Below are positions 34,897 to 43,642 of a stretch of DNA of 64,000 nucleotides, one piece after another. Position 1 is the stretch's first letter, and each line of letters starts with the position of its first letter. A model generated the notes under the pieces. It worked only from the letters and a program-made list of their open reading frames with translations. It was not told the DNA's origin and did not search any database. This DNA comes from a virus. The stretch spans positions 1-64,000 of the IMG/VR virus record IMGVR_UViG_3300031566_000014; one strand, written 5' to 3'. Position numbers and translations under genes: made by a program.

Positions 34897-36025
34897 GACC
34901 GGAACGGACTCCCAAGGGCAGGCTCAAGCTGGCGGCCCTGGCGCCCCGACGGGGGATGCCGGGACTCCCGCCGCGCCGGCTGCGCCCGCGGCCCCGACTG
35001 GTCCCGGAGCCGGTGCAGGCGCTTCGGCCCCCGGCGGTGCAGGCGGCGGCGAACCCGCCCCCAAGGTGCCGTCAGGGCTTCCCGACTTGCCGCCCGCCGT
35101 GTGGGACAGCGAGAAGAATCCGTACCAGAAGCGCTTCAAGGACACACGCACTGCGCTCAACCAGAGCCAGGAGCGCCTGAAGCAACTCGAAGCCGAGAAG
35201 GCCGAACTGGCAGCGAAGCTCACCGCCCCGTCTGTGACGGATTCGCGGTCAGTTTCCGCCCCAGTTCCGGCACCGTCCGCTGGCGACGCGCAGGGCTACT
35301 CCGATGAGGAGTACCTGACCGTCTGCACGCGGACGCTTGACCAGTGGAAGCAAGATGCCGTCGCGCAAGCCCAGCAGCAAAGCGACGTGAGTGGCGTTCA
35401 GGTGCAGCCCGTCTGGCCGACTGTAGAGGCCCGGCGATTCGCTGCGACCATGGACTCCGAACTCGCGCGCAGGGGCATCCCTCAACCCTGGCAAGCCTAC
35501 GGCATGCTCGTCAAGCGGCAGCAGCCGTCCAGACCTGAACCCGAACCCGTGAGGCGGGTAGACCAGCCCGCCGCTCCTACTGACCCGGACGCCGTGCGCA
35601 ACATGCTCAACGAGGAATTGAACCTCAGAGGGCAGGTTGATGAGGGTATGAATGGCGTCAGCCAGTCGTACCCGCAGGGCTTCCTTCAGCAGAAGGTGAC
35701 GCTGGACAATGGGCGGACCTCGACGCTCGGAGCGGCGCTGAAAGGCTTCTGCCTTTCCAACCGCCTCGGCGACGTTGAAGGGGCGCTCAAGGTCTACTTC
35801 ACGGGGTTCTGGGAGAAGGCGCTTGCGGCCAAGTACGAGCAGAACCGTCCCGGCATGGCAGCGGGTCAGCAGTTCACCGGCGTGCGCACCAGCCCGATTC
35901 CCCAGCACAACCCGAGCGATGACGTGCAGCGCCTCTACGAGGGCGTCGGCATGAATCGCGGCGGAACCTCGGTAGCACCGGGGGCCGATGAAGCGGACTG
36001 GGAGTACGTGCAGCCTGACCGGTAG
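34886..36025 (+). CDS. Candidate scaffolding protein, 379 aa
   Basis: ATG at 34886. About 65 Ala/Gly/Pro-rich residues, then a coiled coil (RFKDTRTALNQSQERLKQLE, AEKAELAAKL), a mixed middle and a helical C-terminus (LGDVEGALKVYFTGFWEKAL). Disordered start plus coiled coil and location immediately before the major capsid gene is the classic scaffold arrangement. An internal TDPDAVRNMLNEELNLRGQV helix could mediate dimerisation. Inferred from layout, not sequence identity. Confidence 0.65.
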   Translation: MADETGTDSQGQAQAGGPGAPTGDAGTPAAPAAPAAPTGPGAGAGASAPGGAGGGEPAPKVPSGLPDLPPAVWDSEKNPYQKRFKDTRTALNQSQERLKQLEAEKAELAAKLTAPSVTDSRSVSAPVPAPSAGDAQGYSDEEYLTVCTRTLDQWKQDAVAQAQQQSDVSGVQVQPVWPTVEARRFAATMDSELARRGIPQPWQAYGMLVKRQQPSRPEPEPVRRVDQPAAPTDPDAVRNMLNEELNLRGQVDEGMNGVSQSYPQGFLQQKVTLDNGRTSTLGAALKGFCLSNRLGDVEGALKVYFTGFWEKALAAKYEQNRPGMAAGQQFTGVRTSPIPQHNPSDDVQRLYEGVGMNRGGTSVAPGADEADWEYVQPDR

Positions 36026-36045
36026 GCTGCCACCAGCCCGCAAGG

Positions 36046-36076
36046 CTCCTTCTCATTGCCTCGCGCAATGAAGGAG
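36046..36076 (+). promoter_or_regulatory. Hairpin sequestering the capsid ribosome site
   Basis: CTCCTT-CT-CATTGC (36046-36059) pairs with GCAATGAAGGAG (36065-36076), 12 bp with a two-base bulge and a five-base loop. The right arm contains AAGGAG, the ribosome site for ATG 36084, so translation of the major capsid protein should depend on melting this stem. Confidence 0.65.
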
Positions 36077-36083
36077 AGGACAG

Positions 36084-37403
36084 ATGCCACAGTACACCCC
36101 GGGGTCCACGTTCACACCGTCCCTGGACGCCGCTGGCGTTACCACGGTGAACGATGGGTACGCGTCGACCCTCATTCAAGCGATTACGTCGATCAACGCC
36201 GACGCTACGGCGGGCGCTCTCGCCACGACCTGGCCCACTATGCAGGTCCCTATCGAGAAGACCATCTGGGTCAGGAACGCCAAGCTCGGCCCGTGTCGGG
36301 TGCTGCTCGACAAGAAGCCGATGCGGCACATTGTCTCCCACGGGAGCAAGTACTTCTGGAAGGAACGGGTGATGATGCCTGAGCGGGACCGGCCGACCGG
36401 CTCGTTCAGCGCAGGCACCACGATGACCATCGCCGTCGGCAACGCCGGCATGTGGACGGTCAACGACATCTGCGTGGGCTTCTCGCCTCAGTTCCAGGGC
36501 TGGGTGACTACTACCCCGGCAAGCGGTGGCGCTGCGGGCAGCATCACCGTGTCGTGCGGCAACAACCCGCCCGCTACGGCGCTGAGCACGAGCACCATCC
36601 TGCTCCACATCGGCAGCACCCGCCGGGAACTGGCGATCCCCTACACCAAGCCCCGCACCCAGGAGACGCAGTTCGAGAACATCTACGCCTTCCCCGAGGA
36701 CTGGCTGATCATCTCCCGCAAGGAGGCCAACACGGTCGAGGACATCACCCTGCCCGTGGGCGGCCGCTGGGAAGGTGAGATGAATCTCCTGAAGGAGGAG
36801 CACCTCACCTGCAACGAAAAGATGATCCACTGGGGCATGTCGGACATCGACACGACCGGCTCGAATGCCGTGGGCTTCCTGGACGGGCTTTACAACCTGA
36901 CCACAACCCACATCTACGACGCCGCGACCACGGTGCCCAACATCAACAGCATCGAGCAGTTCCTCAGTGACTTCTGCGCGGAGTCCATCTCGCAGGAGGG
37001 GAACATTTTCGGCTTCACTGGCCGGCATCTGTTCCAGATTCTCTCGCAGCAGGCGTCCTCGAAGCTCCAGATCGTCAACCAAGACGAGACGATGTACGGG
37101 ATGCACGTCTCGAAGTACAGGGTGGCTGCGACGGGCGAGATCATCACGCTCATGTACCACCCGCTCTACACGCAACTGGACAACACCTTCGATGGGTATG
37201 CCCAGTTCGTGCGGATGAACCCCGAAGCCGTTGCCATGGTGTGGCACCGTGCGTATCCCGCGACGAAGCGGATCGACGCTGTGCTGCCCTACGGCCTCGA
37301 CGGGCTCATGGCAGGCTTCCGCAGCGCGTTCACCGTGATGGTGAAGGACGAGGCGCTGCACCTCGCAAAGATTGAGAACATCGGCCGGCCCACCATGTCC
37401 TAG
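36084..37403 (+). CDS. Major capsid protein (HK97 fold, SU10/DUF5309-like)
   Basis: 439 aa shell protein. The N-terminal arm (TFTPSLDAAGVTTVNDGYAS) precedes an E-loop-like region (VLLDKKPMRHIVSHGSKYFW), central GRWEGEMNLLKEEHLTCNEK and the helix SIEQFLSDFCAESISQEGNI, then GMHVSKYRVAATGEIITLMY and a closing TVMVKDEALHLAKIENIG. The KYxxxxGxIxLxxHPLYxQ arrangement is found in SU10-type capsid proteins. It follows portal and scaffold, and is flanked by RNA hairpins suggestive of expression control. Cysteine content and absence of a protease gene nearby are compatible with a non-cleaved shell. Confidence 0.85.
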   Translation: MPQYTPGSTFTPSLDAAGVTTVNDGYASTLIQAITSINADATAGALATTWPTMQVPIEKTIWVRNAKLGPCRVLLDKKPMRHIVSHGSKYFWKERVMMPERDRPTGSFSAGTTMTIAVGNAGMWTVNDICVGFSPQFQGWVTTTPASGGAAGSITVSCGNNPPATALSTSTILLHIGSTRRELAIPYTKPRTQETQFENIYAFPEDWLIISRKEANTVEDITLPVGGRWEGEMNLLKEEHLTCNEKMIHWGMSDIDTTGSNAVGFLDGLYNLTTTHIYDAATTVPNINSIEQFLSDFCAESISQEGNIFGFTGRHLFQILSQQASSKLQIVNQDETMYGMHVSKYRVAATGEIITLMYHPLYTQLDNTFDGYAQFVRMNPEAVAMVWHRAYPATKRIDAVLPYGLDGLMAGFRSAFTVMVKDEALHLAKIENIGRPTMS

Positions 37404-37432
37404 TGGCCGTGGTGAAGGACGGTAGGACTGTT

Positions 37433-37468
37433 GCGGGCCGGGCGGGCCTTCGGGTCTGCCCGGCCCGC
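37433..37468 (+). promoter_or_regulatory. Stable UUCG hairpin after the capsid gene
   Basis: GCGGGCCGGGC (37433-37443) pairs perfectly with GCCCGGCCCGC (37458-37468); the stem continues through GGGCC/GGTCT to a C-TTCG-G tetraloop, about 16 pairs. No U run follows, so it may act as an mRNA 3' protector or partial terminator that sets capsid dosage. Confidence 0.7.
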
Positions 37469-37491
37469 TCCACATCAGGAGATGATTCGAG

Positions 37492-38289
37492 ATGGCGAAG
37501 TCAACTGCCCAAGAGGGTGCTTCCGGCGATGCGGGCCTGAAGTCGCTGCCAGGGCTTCAAGAGATCCAGAACGCCGAGCCTGCCCCCGGCGGCGCGCGGA
37601 AGATCAGCAACGAAGCGGCCTCGGCGGCTCAGCACAAGATGGTGGCAGGCGCTCCGCTCCTGTCGCCCAAGCCGCCCGTGCTGGACTTCCGGCAGATGGA
37701 AGCGCAACTGTCGGCTATCAAGACGAAACTCGCCAACGGCGAGGAGCCGGACGACCTCGGCCAGGAGACGTGGCAGGCGGTGGGCCACGCGCAACTGAAG
37801 CTCGCCGTCATGCAGGGCGGCTTCACGCGCTTCGGCGGGCAGCAGATGCCCTACGCACCGATCACCATTGAGTTTGGGAAGCCGAGCGGCAACCCGCCAG
37901 AGATGTACGTCACGCCTGACTACTACACCGAGTGCGCCGCCGAAACGAACAAGCGCATCCTCGCGGGCGCTGCGGTTGACGACGCGGCGCTCGATGCCAA
38001 GGCGTTTGTGGCCTACAAGGTCGGCCTCATCAAGGAGCATCTGCGCAACGCGGCGTTCTACCACCCGCAGTACGCCGGCCGGCTGCGCTGCCCTGAGAAG
38101 GAAGCCGACCACCTCGAAGACGCCCAGATTCAGGCCGGCCTCGAAGCCATGGAGCGCAAGGCGAAGAAGGCAGGCAAGAAGATCGACGTGTCGGGCATCG
38201 CGGCGCAACTGGCGAAGATCGACCAGCCATTCGACGCCGAACACCCGAACATTCGGCCTGGGATGCAGATTCCGGGCATAGCGAGGTAG
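37492..38289 (+). CDS. Structural-module hypothetical protein, 265 aa
   Basis: ATG at 37492 after CAGGAGATGATTCG. Ala/Lys-rich start, then FRQMEAQLSAIKTKLANGEE and a beta-containing middle (QMPYAPITIEFGKPSGNPPE), helices, and HPNIRPGMQIPG at the end. No catalytic motif. Position after the capsid gene suggests a decoration or minor head protein. Confidence 0.74.
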   Translation: MAKSTAQEGASGDAGLKSLPGLQEIQNAEPAPGGARKISNEAASAAQHKMVAGAPLLSPKPPVLDFRQMEAQLSAIKTKLANGEEPDDLGQETWQAVGHAQLKLAVMQGGFTRFGGQQMPYAPITIEFGKPSGNPPEMYVTPDYYTECAAETNKRILAGAAVDDAALDAKAFVAYKVGLIKEHLRNAAFYHPQYAGRLRCPEKEADHLEDAQIQAGLEAMERKAKKAGKKIDVSGIAAQLAKIDQPFDAEHPNIRPGMQIPGIAR

Positions 38290-38295
38290 CCCACG

Positions 38296-38979
38296 ATGGC
38301 GAACGACACCTTCGGTGACATCATCCAGGCGTGCCTCGACTTCCTGCCTGGGCCGACGGATGACCGCACGGAGCGCATTCTGAAGCGCCAGATCAACATG
38401 GCGCACGGGAAGTTCGTCAACATGGCGCGTTGGTCGTTCCGCCGGCGCTCATGCGTGTTGGCGATCACGTCGAGCACTACGGCGGTGACGCTGCCCGACG
38501 GGACCACGGTTCTGGACACCGACGGCGCGACGCCAGACTACTGCGCCCTCGTCACGTCGGTAAGCCTTGGAAGCAGCGGACGGCCTCTGGATTTCAGGCC
38601 GCAGGAACTCGTGGCACGGGCTGGCGGGACAATGACGTTCCGTGGTCGTGGGATGCCGCAGTGGTGGGACGTGGTTCGGCGCACGCTGATCCTCATGCCC
38701 TATCCAGGTGCCGCCGACACGATCACCCTGTCCTACCTCGCGGGGCATTCGGACATGTCTGACGACGCGGACATCCCCATCATTCCTGCCGAGCACACCG
38801 ACGTACTCATCTGGGAGCCGCTGAAGTTCATGACGCTGGCTGGCGGCAACCCCGATCTGTACCCCTTGGCGAAAGATGAGGCGCGTCGGGCCGAGGAGAA
38901 TCTGAAGTACAACGGCGACGTGATCGGGCCTGAGTACTTCGCGCAGTTGAAAATCACCGGCCTAACGAATCGGGGATGA
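38296..38979 (+). CDS. Head-tail adaptor protein, 227 aa
   Basis: Connects portal to tail. ATG at 38296. The helix-rich start (DIIQACLDFLPGPTDDRTER, LKRQINMAHGKFVNMARWSF) followed by a beta domain (TLILMPYPGAADTITLSYLA) and terminal helix (KDEARRAEENLKYNGDVIGP) is characteristic of SU10/P22-type adaptors, in which 'Y.....L..D....AI.W..L' helices alternate with a sandwich. The IPAEHTDVLIWEPLKFMTLA segment matches that pattern. Location right before the tail-hub gene fits. Confidence 0.72.
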   Translation: MANDTFGDIIQACLDFLPGPTDDRTERILKRQINMAHGKFVNMARWSFRRRSCVLAITSSTTAVTLPDGTTVLDTDGATPDYCALVTSVSLGSSGRPLDFRPQELVARAGGTMTFRGRGMPQWWDVVRRTLILMPYPGAADTITLSYLAGHSDMSDDADIPIIPAEHTDVLIWEPLKFMTLAGGNPDLYPLAKDEARRAEENLKYNGDVIGPEYFAQLKITGLTNRG

Positions 38980-38980
38980 C

Positions 38981-41308
38981 ATGCCCCAGCCTGTGCAGCC
39001 ACTCTACTTGTCTGCCTCTGCCGCCAACGGCATGCGCGACCGCGCCGAGCGGGGCCAGGCCGGCTTCGGCGACAAGCTCGAGCTCCGCAACGTCGAGGTT
39101 CGAGACGGCAACTACACGACACGCCGGGCGTGGGCGAAGACGCTGACAGCCGCCGTCGCTGGCGTCTCGCGCTGGATCGGCGGCACATTCTACAGGGACA
39201 CGACGGGCGCGCCGCACTGGCTTCTGGCGGGTGACGACGGCTACCTCTACCACTGCGGCACCGAAGCGTTGACGGCTCTGACTCAGGTGACGGTCTACGC
39301 CGATAGCGCCGTGACGTGGGACGCCACGTATCGGGCGAAGTTCGCCCCGTGGCAGGATGATTGCTTCGTATGTGTCTCTCAGCCGAGCGAGATTGCCGAT
39401 GACGTGGCCGCGACGGCGCAGAATCTCCGCTACGACGGCATGTCCGACCCGCCGGCGGCATTCGGCGTGACGGTCGCCAGACCCGCGACGGAGCCTACCC
39501 TTGCCGATGGCGGGGCGGGGGCCGTCCCCTATGGCGAGTACTACTACAAGGTCACGTTCAAGGACGTGGACACGGGGTGGGAAAGCCCGGCGTGCGATGC
39601 CGTCAACATTGAACTGGCGAGGCCCGACGCGCCCTCGATAGCGAGTATGACGGCGACGCCCGTGGCTCCCGGCGCCCTCGCGGCAGGCTACTACCTCTAC
39701 GGCGTCACGTTCTATGAGGCAACGACGCTAGTCGAGTCCGTCATGGGGCCGACGATTGGCGTGGACGTTGCGGCTGCCGAGAACGTGGACTTGGCGGGCA
39801 TCCCCAGATGCGCCGAGACGGCGGGCACGTGGCATCGGCGCATCTGGCGGTCGAGCGGCGGCGGGGCCTTCTACCTGCTCGCCACGATAGCCGACAACAC
39901 CACCGAGACGATCACGGACAACACGCTGGCAGTGCCGCCGAGTGCGACGCTCTACGCCGCCGACACCACGGGCCGCAGGGTCAATCTCACTGTTGTCCCA
40001 ACCTACGCTGGCGCGGGAAGGGACATCCACCGCTGCATCTACCGCAGCGACGACGGCGGCCTGACCTACACCATGCTCGTGCCCGTTGGCAACGCGGACT
40101 CGATAGACGACAACACCACCACAACCTATGCCGACAACGATGAGGAAGCCACTGGCGACGTGTACACGCAGGTGTGGGCAGTGCCGCCGATGGCGTTTGT
40201 CGAGGTGTTTTCTGACGGGCAGGTGGCGTGGGCGAACGACCGCGGCAATGTGGTGCCCGCCGGCATCTACCCAGCGGATGGCCCGGACACGCCCGAGGGC
40301 CTTGCTCTGCTCATTGCGGAGTCTGGAGCGGCGTCGTTGGACCGCGCCTACGCGGGTTCACACAGCGAGCCAATTACGGCCTTCAAGGCGGCGCGCGACG
40401 TCATCTTCAGCGGCAAGACGCGCAGCATCTACTTGATGGGCCGCCGCTGCAAGACGGCAGACTGCCGACGGATCATCGAAGGCGTCGGGGTGGTGAACGA
40501 CGCCAGCGTGCAGGTGATCGACTCGCGCGTGGCCTTCCTGTCGCCCGAAGGCCCGCGACTCCTGACGCACTACTCGCAGGGCGACGTGATCTTCTGCGGG
40601 AGCGACCCTTACCGATTCGACTTGGCAACGACGTGGGATAGCGTGGTCAAGGCGCGACTGCCCTACGCCTTCAGTATCCACATCCCCGACCAGACGCTCG
40701 TGATCTGGTTCCTTCAGGCGTGTTCGTCGTGGCCTCTGACGCCGCCGCACAGCGACCTCGCCATCGTGTGGGACTACGGGGCGGCGAACGACGCCAATCC
40801 AGGCGGCAAGGTGTGGGTTTCAGATTACGTCGGGCTGGACTGCGCGTGGCAATACTACCCCGTGGGCAACGGAAGTCCGGTGCCGTATGTGGGCGCGGCA
40901 TTCGGCTGGGCGGGGAAGTTGCTAGGCGAGCGCACGGGCAACACGGCCTACGGCGACGGCACGACGGGAGCGCTGACGGGCCTGGTTACGTCCATTGCGG
41001 GCAACACTGTGGTGGTGCCCACGGCCGCCCTTGGTGGGAAGAACGTCATTGGCTCGCGGCTGTTCCCGACGCGCGGGACTGGCGGGCACATCGACGACAC
41101 GGAAGTGACTGTCTGCGATGGCCCGAACGAGTTGATCACGAGCCAATGCGGCGGGACGCTGACGACGGCCGGGGCGCTCGCGCTCGCGGCGGGCACGAAG
41201 TTCTGGATTGGGGGGTTTCAGGTAGTGGACCACGGGGTTGTGAACAACAGGCGCGACCCCGACAGCGTGACGATCTGGCAGAGTTTGCAGATTCAGAGAG
41301 CACCATGA
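38981..41308 (+). CDS. Tail nozzle/hub-like protein, 775 aa
   Basis: ATG at 38981, one base after the adaptor stop. Beta-rich all along. The N-terminus (LRNVEVRDGNYTTRRAWAKT) and the closing beta-propeller-like half (FVEVFSDGQVAWANDRGNVV, KAARDVIFSGKTRSIYLMGR, DASVQVIDSRVAFLSPEGPR) resemble nozzle/stabilisation proteins of short-tailed phages. Two fibronectin-like repeats, YYYKVTFKDVDTGWESPA and YYLYGVTFYEATTLVESV, lie in the middle. Such proteins form the tube below the adaptor. Identification rests on position and pattern. Confidence 0.7.
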   Translation: MPQPVQPLYLSASAANGMRDRAERGQAGFGDKLELRNVEVRDGNYTTRRAWAKTLTAAVAGVSRWIGGTFYRDTTGAPHWLLAGDDGYLYHCGTEALTALTQVTVYADSAVTWDATYRAKFAPWQDDCFVCVSQPSEIADDVAATAQNLRYDGMSDPPAAFGVTVARPATEPTLADGGAGAVPYGEYYYKVTFKDVDTGWESPACDAVNIELARPDAPSIASMTATPVAPGALAAGYYLYGVTFYEATTLVESVMGPTIGVDVAAAENVDLAGIPRCAETAGTWHRRIWRSSGGGAFYLLATIADNTTETITDNTLAVPPSATLYAADTTGRRVNLTVVPTYAGAGRDIHRCIYRSDDGGLTYTMLVPVGNADSIDDNTTTTYADNDEEATGDVYTQVWAVPPMAFVEVFSDGQVAWANDRGNVVPAGIYPADGPDTPEGLALLIAESGAASLDRAYAGSHSEPITAFKAARDVIFSGKTRSIYLMGRRCKTADCRRIIEGVGVVNDASVQVIDSRVAFLSPEGPRLLTHYSQGDVIFCGSDPYRFDLATTWDSVVKARLPYAFSIHIPDQTLVIWFLQACSSWPLTPPHSDLAIVWDYGAANDANPGGKVWVSDYVGLDCAWQYYPVGNGSPVPYVGAAFGWAGKLLGERTGNTAYGDGTTGALTGLVTSIAGNTVVVPTAALGGKNVIGSRLFPTRGTGGHIDDTEVTVCDGPNELITSQCGGTLTTAGALALAAGTKFWIGGFQVVDHGVVNNRRDPDSVTIWQSLQIQRAP

Positions 41309-41772
41309 TAAAGCCGACTTGGGAATATCGCCTCCAGCAGTATGCCGCGTGCCAACTGGTGGCCGCGATCAACGCGCGCATCTACCTGGGCGGAGGTGAT
41401 GTATCGGATGATGAGTTTGAGCGATTGGTGGATGTGACGTTGTGCCGTTACGGGGCGGCGCTCAGAATGGAAAAGGCCGTGCCCGAATTGGGCTTGACCG
41501 CGTTGCATGGAGAACTCTCGCTGGAGTGGATTGCGGCGCATCTTCCCGTTGCGGTCTCGACGCATGAGATCGAACACCACGGGTTCCACCAAATCCTCGT
41601 GGTGCAAGTGGACGGCGACATGTTGGGAGTTGTGAACTTCTACAAACCGCGTCTCACATGGCATGAACTGGTGGACCTGCAACCGCCGCCGCACGTGAGA
41701 CAGTGCATCGCCTACACCATCGAGAAGGCGCCTGCTGCCCGTGACGCGCAGTTGCCGTTCAAGGTCGCATGA
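41305..41772 (+). CDS. Papain/C39-like cysteine peptidase-fold protein, 155 aa
   Basis: ATG at 41305 (ATGA overlap). The helix EYRLQQYAACQLVAAINARI has the C-x-(L/P)-V-A-A-x-N pattern of the catalytic cysteine helix in C39-like peptidases (C15). The beta segment HHGFHQILVVQVDGDMLGVV gives the His, and N119-F-Y-K-P the Asn or Asp place. Small phage members have unproven activity; it could cleave a virion protein or peptidoglycan cross-links. Moderate confidence. Confidence 0.6.
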   Translation: MIKPTWEYRLQQYAACQLVAAINARIYLGGGDVSDDEFERLVDVTLCRYGAALRMEKAVPELGLTALHGELSLEWIAAHLPVAVSTHEIEHHGFHQILVVQVDGDMLGVVNFYKPRLTWHELVDLQPPPHVRQCIAYTIEKAPAARDAQLPFKVA

Positions 41773-41785
41773 GAGGAACCGTTGA

Positions 41786-42109
41786 ATGCCAATGGCGAGA
41801 AGCAAGGGCGGCATCATCCTCCCCTTCGCGTGGAAGGGCGACTTCCCCGATAAGAGCGTCAACGAGGCGGCACAGGACTTGGGCCTGGCCCCCAAGGGCA
41901 TCGGGCGGCGCTCGTACCACTGCAACAGGTGCCAGCGCGACCTGACCAGCTACATCAAGGACGGCAAGCAGCCGCCGCTGGTGTGCGAGGATTGCGTGGC
42001 GGAGTTGCAGGCGCAGGTGGAAGCGCAGAACGCCGAAGGCGTGCCCATCGGCAATCGAGGCCCTGGTTTCGACATCGTGAAGGGCGGCGTGGCGCCGCCG
42101 AGAGCCTGA
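41786..42109 (+). CDS. Zinc-ribbon protein, 107 aa
   Basis: ATG at 41786 after GAGAGGAACC. MARSKGGIILPFAWKGDFPD and VNEAAQDLGLAPKGIGRRS precede CNRCQRDLTSYIKDGKQPPL with a following VCEDCVAE: one two-knuckle ribbon about 22 residues apart. Located between virion and glycan genes. Function unknown. Confidence 0.74.
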   Translation: MPMARSKGGIILPFAWKGDFPDKSVNEAAQDLGLAPKGIGRRSYHCNRCQRDLTSYIKDGKQPPLVCEDCVAELQAQVEAQNAEGVPIGNRGPGFDIVKGGVAPPRA

Positions 42110-42125
42110 AAGGAGACTCAATCGC

Positions 42126-43343
42126 ATGCGTGCCGAGTTTGCGGCGAAGATGATGTGGCTTGAGCCTGAAATCATCAAGCGGCGAAAGGGAAGGACAGCG
42201 GTTATCACGGCGGAAGGCCGTGGCGAGGTTGCCCGCGCCATCGCCACAACGGCGGCCATCCCGACGCCGAAGGGCGGCGTTGATTTCTACGTGCCATACG
42301 ACGGCACGGCGGCGAAGCACGACATGTGCGCCAAGGCCGTCGAGGACGGGATCATCGCGCAGATGATCCCGACGCCCGACCTGCCGCGCACGATGCGGCT
42401 GACGGCGCTTCTGCGGCACTACCGCGAGGTGTGGGACATGTGCTCCGTGGTTCCCGTCTGCCACGACCCCTACGGGCACATCCACATCGCGGCGGACTAC
42501 GGCGACCTGTACTACGGCTACCCGCAAGCCAACTGGCGGCTGAAGTATCTGGGGGAGCCGTGGTGGGAAATCGCGTGGCACGCGCTCGGGGTGCCTGTGG
42601 ACCCGAAGCTGCTGAAGCACGCCGCACCCGTGGGCCAGTGTTCGGCCATTGACGACGCCCTGCTGCCGCCGCCGCACCTGACGGGCAAGTGGGACGAGCG
42701 CTGCAAGGGCCAGGTGGAGAACTGGGAGAAGGTGGCGCTGCACGGGGTTCCGCGCTACGCGGTGATCTTGACGAGCGCGGGCGCTGGCAGCCAGGTCAAG
42801 TGCGCTCCGAAGGCCGTGTGGGACGCTATCGTGGGCCACTTGGGCCGACTCGGCGTGCGGTGCGTGCAGGTTGGCTTCAAGATGGACGGGCAGCCGGACG
42901 GCGACGTGATCGACCGCCGGGGTACGCGGCTTCCGCTTGTGAACCGTCTGCTTCAGGGTGCTCTCTGCTGCATCGCCAACGAGGGCTTCCTGCACTACAT
43001 GGCCTATGGCTTGCAGGTGCCCGCCGTAGCGCTCTACGGCCCGACGCCCATAGACGCCTACGGCTTGCCTGGGCATCTGCCGCTGATCCGTGGCGACGGC
43101 AAGGGGCACGCGGCCTGCCCGATGGGGACGTGCTTCTGGACGGCGCGCGAGAACTGGGGCCACGAGTGCATGATGGCAGGCGCCTACACCAGGGATGAGC
43201 AGGGCAATGAGCATCTCGTGAACCCGTGCGACAAGGTGTGCATCAACATGTCTGAGCCGGACGCTGCGGCGGGTGCCGTTGGGGAGTTCGTCATGGCCCT
43301 GATGGGCAAGTTCAAGGGCCGCGAGGAGGATGGGAAGGCATGA
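42126..43343 (+). CDS. GT9-like glycosyltransferase (heptosyltransferase fold), 405 aa
   Basis: GT-B enzyme expected to transfer a sugar from a nucleotide donor. ATG at 42126 after AAAGGAGACTC. The N-terminal Rossmann half (RTAVITAEGRGEVARAIATT, GGVDFYVPYDG) and the C-terminal half (YAVILTSAGAGSQVKCAPKA, then CCIANEGFLHYMAYGLQVPAVALYGPTP) correspond to the GT9 sites; the latter is the nucleotide-sugar loop where N-(D/E)-(S/G)-G-x-x-H-x-A is diagnostic. Several Cys in the terminal region. First gene of the glycan operon; no signal peptide. Confidence 0.78.
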   Translation: MRAEFAAKMMWLEPEIIKRRKGRTAVITAEGRGEVARAIATTAAIPTPKGGVDFYVPYDGTAAKHDMCAKAVEDGIIAQMIPTPDLPRTMRLTALLRHYREVWDMCSVVPVCHDPYGHIHIAADYGDLYYGYPQANWRLKYLGEPWWEIAWHALGVPVDPKLLKHAAPVGQCSAIDDALLPPPHLTGKWDERCKGQVENWEKVALHGVPRYAVILTSAGAGSQVKCAPKAVWDAIVGHLGRLGVRCVQVGFKMDGQPDGDVIDRRGTRLPLVNRLLQGALCCIANEGFLHYMAYGLQVPAVALYGPTPIDAYGLPGHLPLIRGDGKGHAACPMGTCFWTARENWGHECMMAGAYTRDEQGNEHLVNPCDKVCINMSEPDAAAGAVGEFVMALMGKFKGREEDGKA

Positions 43344-43639
43344 AGCCTGACCTGCCGGACATGGCGATAGAGGACGCGGCGCGCAGGGCGCTTGGCCTGC
43401 CGCCTATCGAGCGCCTAGCCATGCCTCCCGCCATTCTGCCCGACGCCGAGACGCAGCGTGAGAACCCGTGCGCCGGCTGCGAAATGGAGCAGCGAAACCT
43501 CCCGCAGTGCCAGCGCGACGCCGCCCACTGCATCTACGGCATGGGCAACAACCATCGCGGCTACTGGAACGGGCAGCTTCACAAGACGGCGCGCGGCAGG
43601 CGCAAGCCCGATGCGGACGGCCATGAAGAACGGACATAG
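43340..43639 (+). CDS. Small Cys-cluster protein, 99 aa
   Basis: ATG at 43340 (ATGA overlap). Helical start (MKPDLPDMAIEDAARRALGL), then NPCAGCEMEQRNLPQCQRDA and AHCIYGMGNNHRGYWNG: four Cys with the spacing CxxC-x9-C-x6-C. Between two glycosyltransferase genes. Possibly a metal or iron-sulfur accessory to the radical SAM enzyme that follows, but that is speculation. Confidence 0.72.
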   Translation: MKPDLPDMAIEDAARRALGLPPIERLAMPPAILPDAETQRENPCAGCEMEQRNLPQCQRDAAHCIYGMGNNHRGYWNGQLHKTARGRRKPDADGHEERT

Positions 43640-43642
43640 CGC

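Noticed and set aside
35874-37475. 533-codon open frame on the minus strand
   Set aside because: Antisense of the scaffold and capsid genes, Arg/His/Val-rich composition typical of shadow frames.
41955-43214. 419-codon open frame on the minus strand
   Set aside because: Antisense of a GT9-like gene with recognisable motifs on the plus strand.
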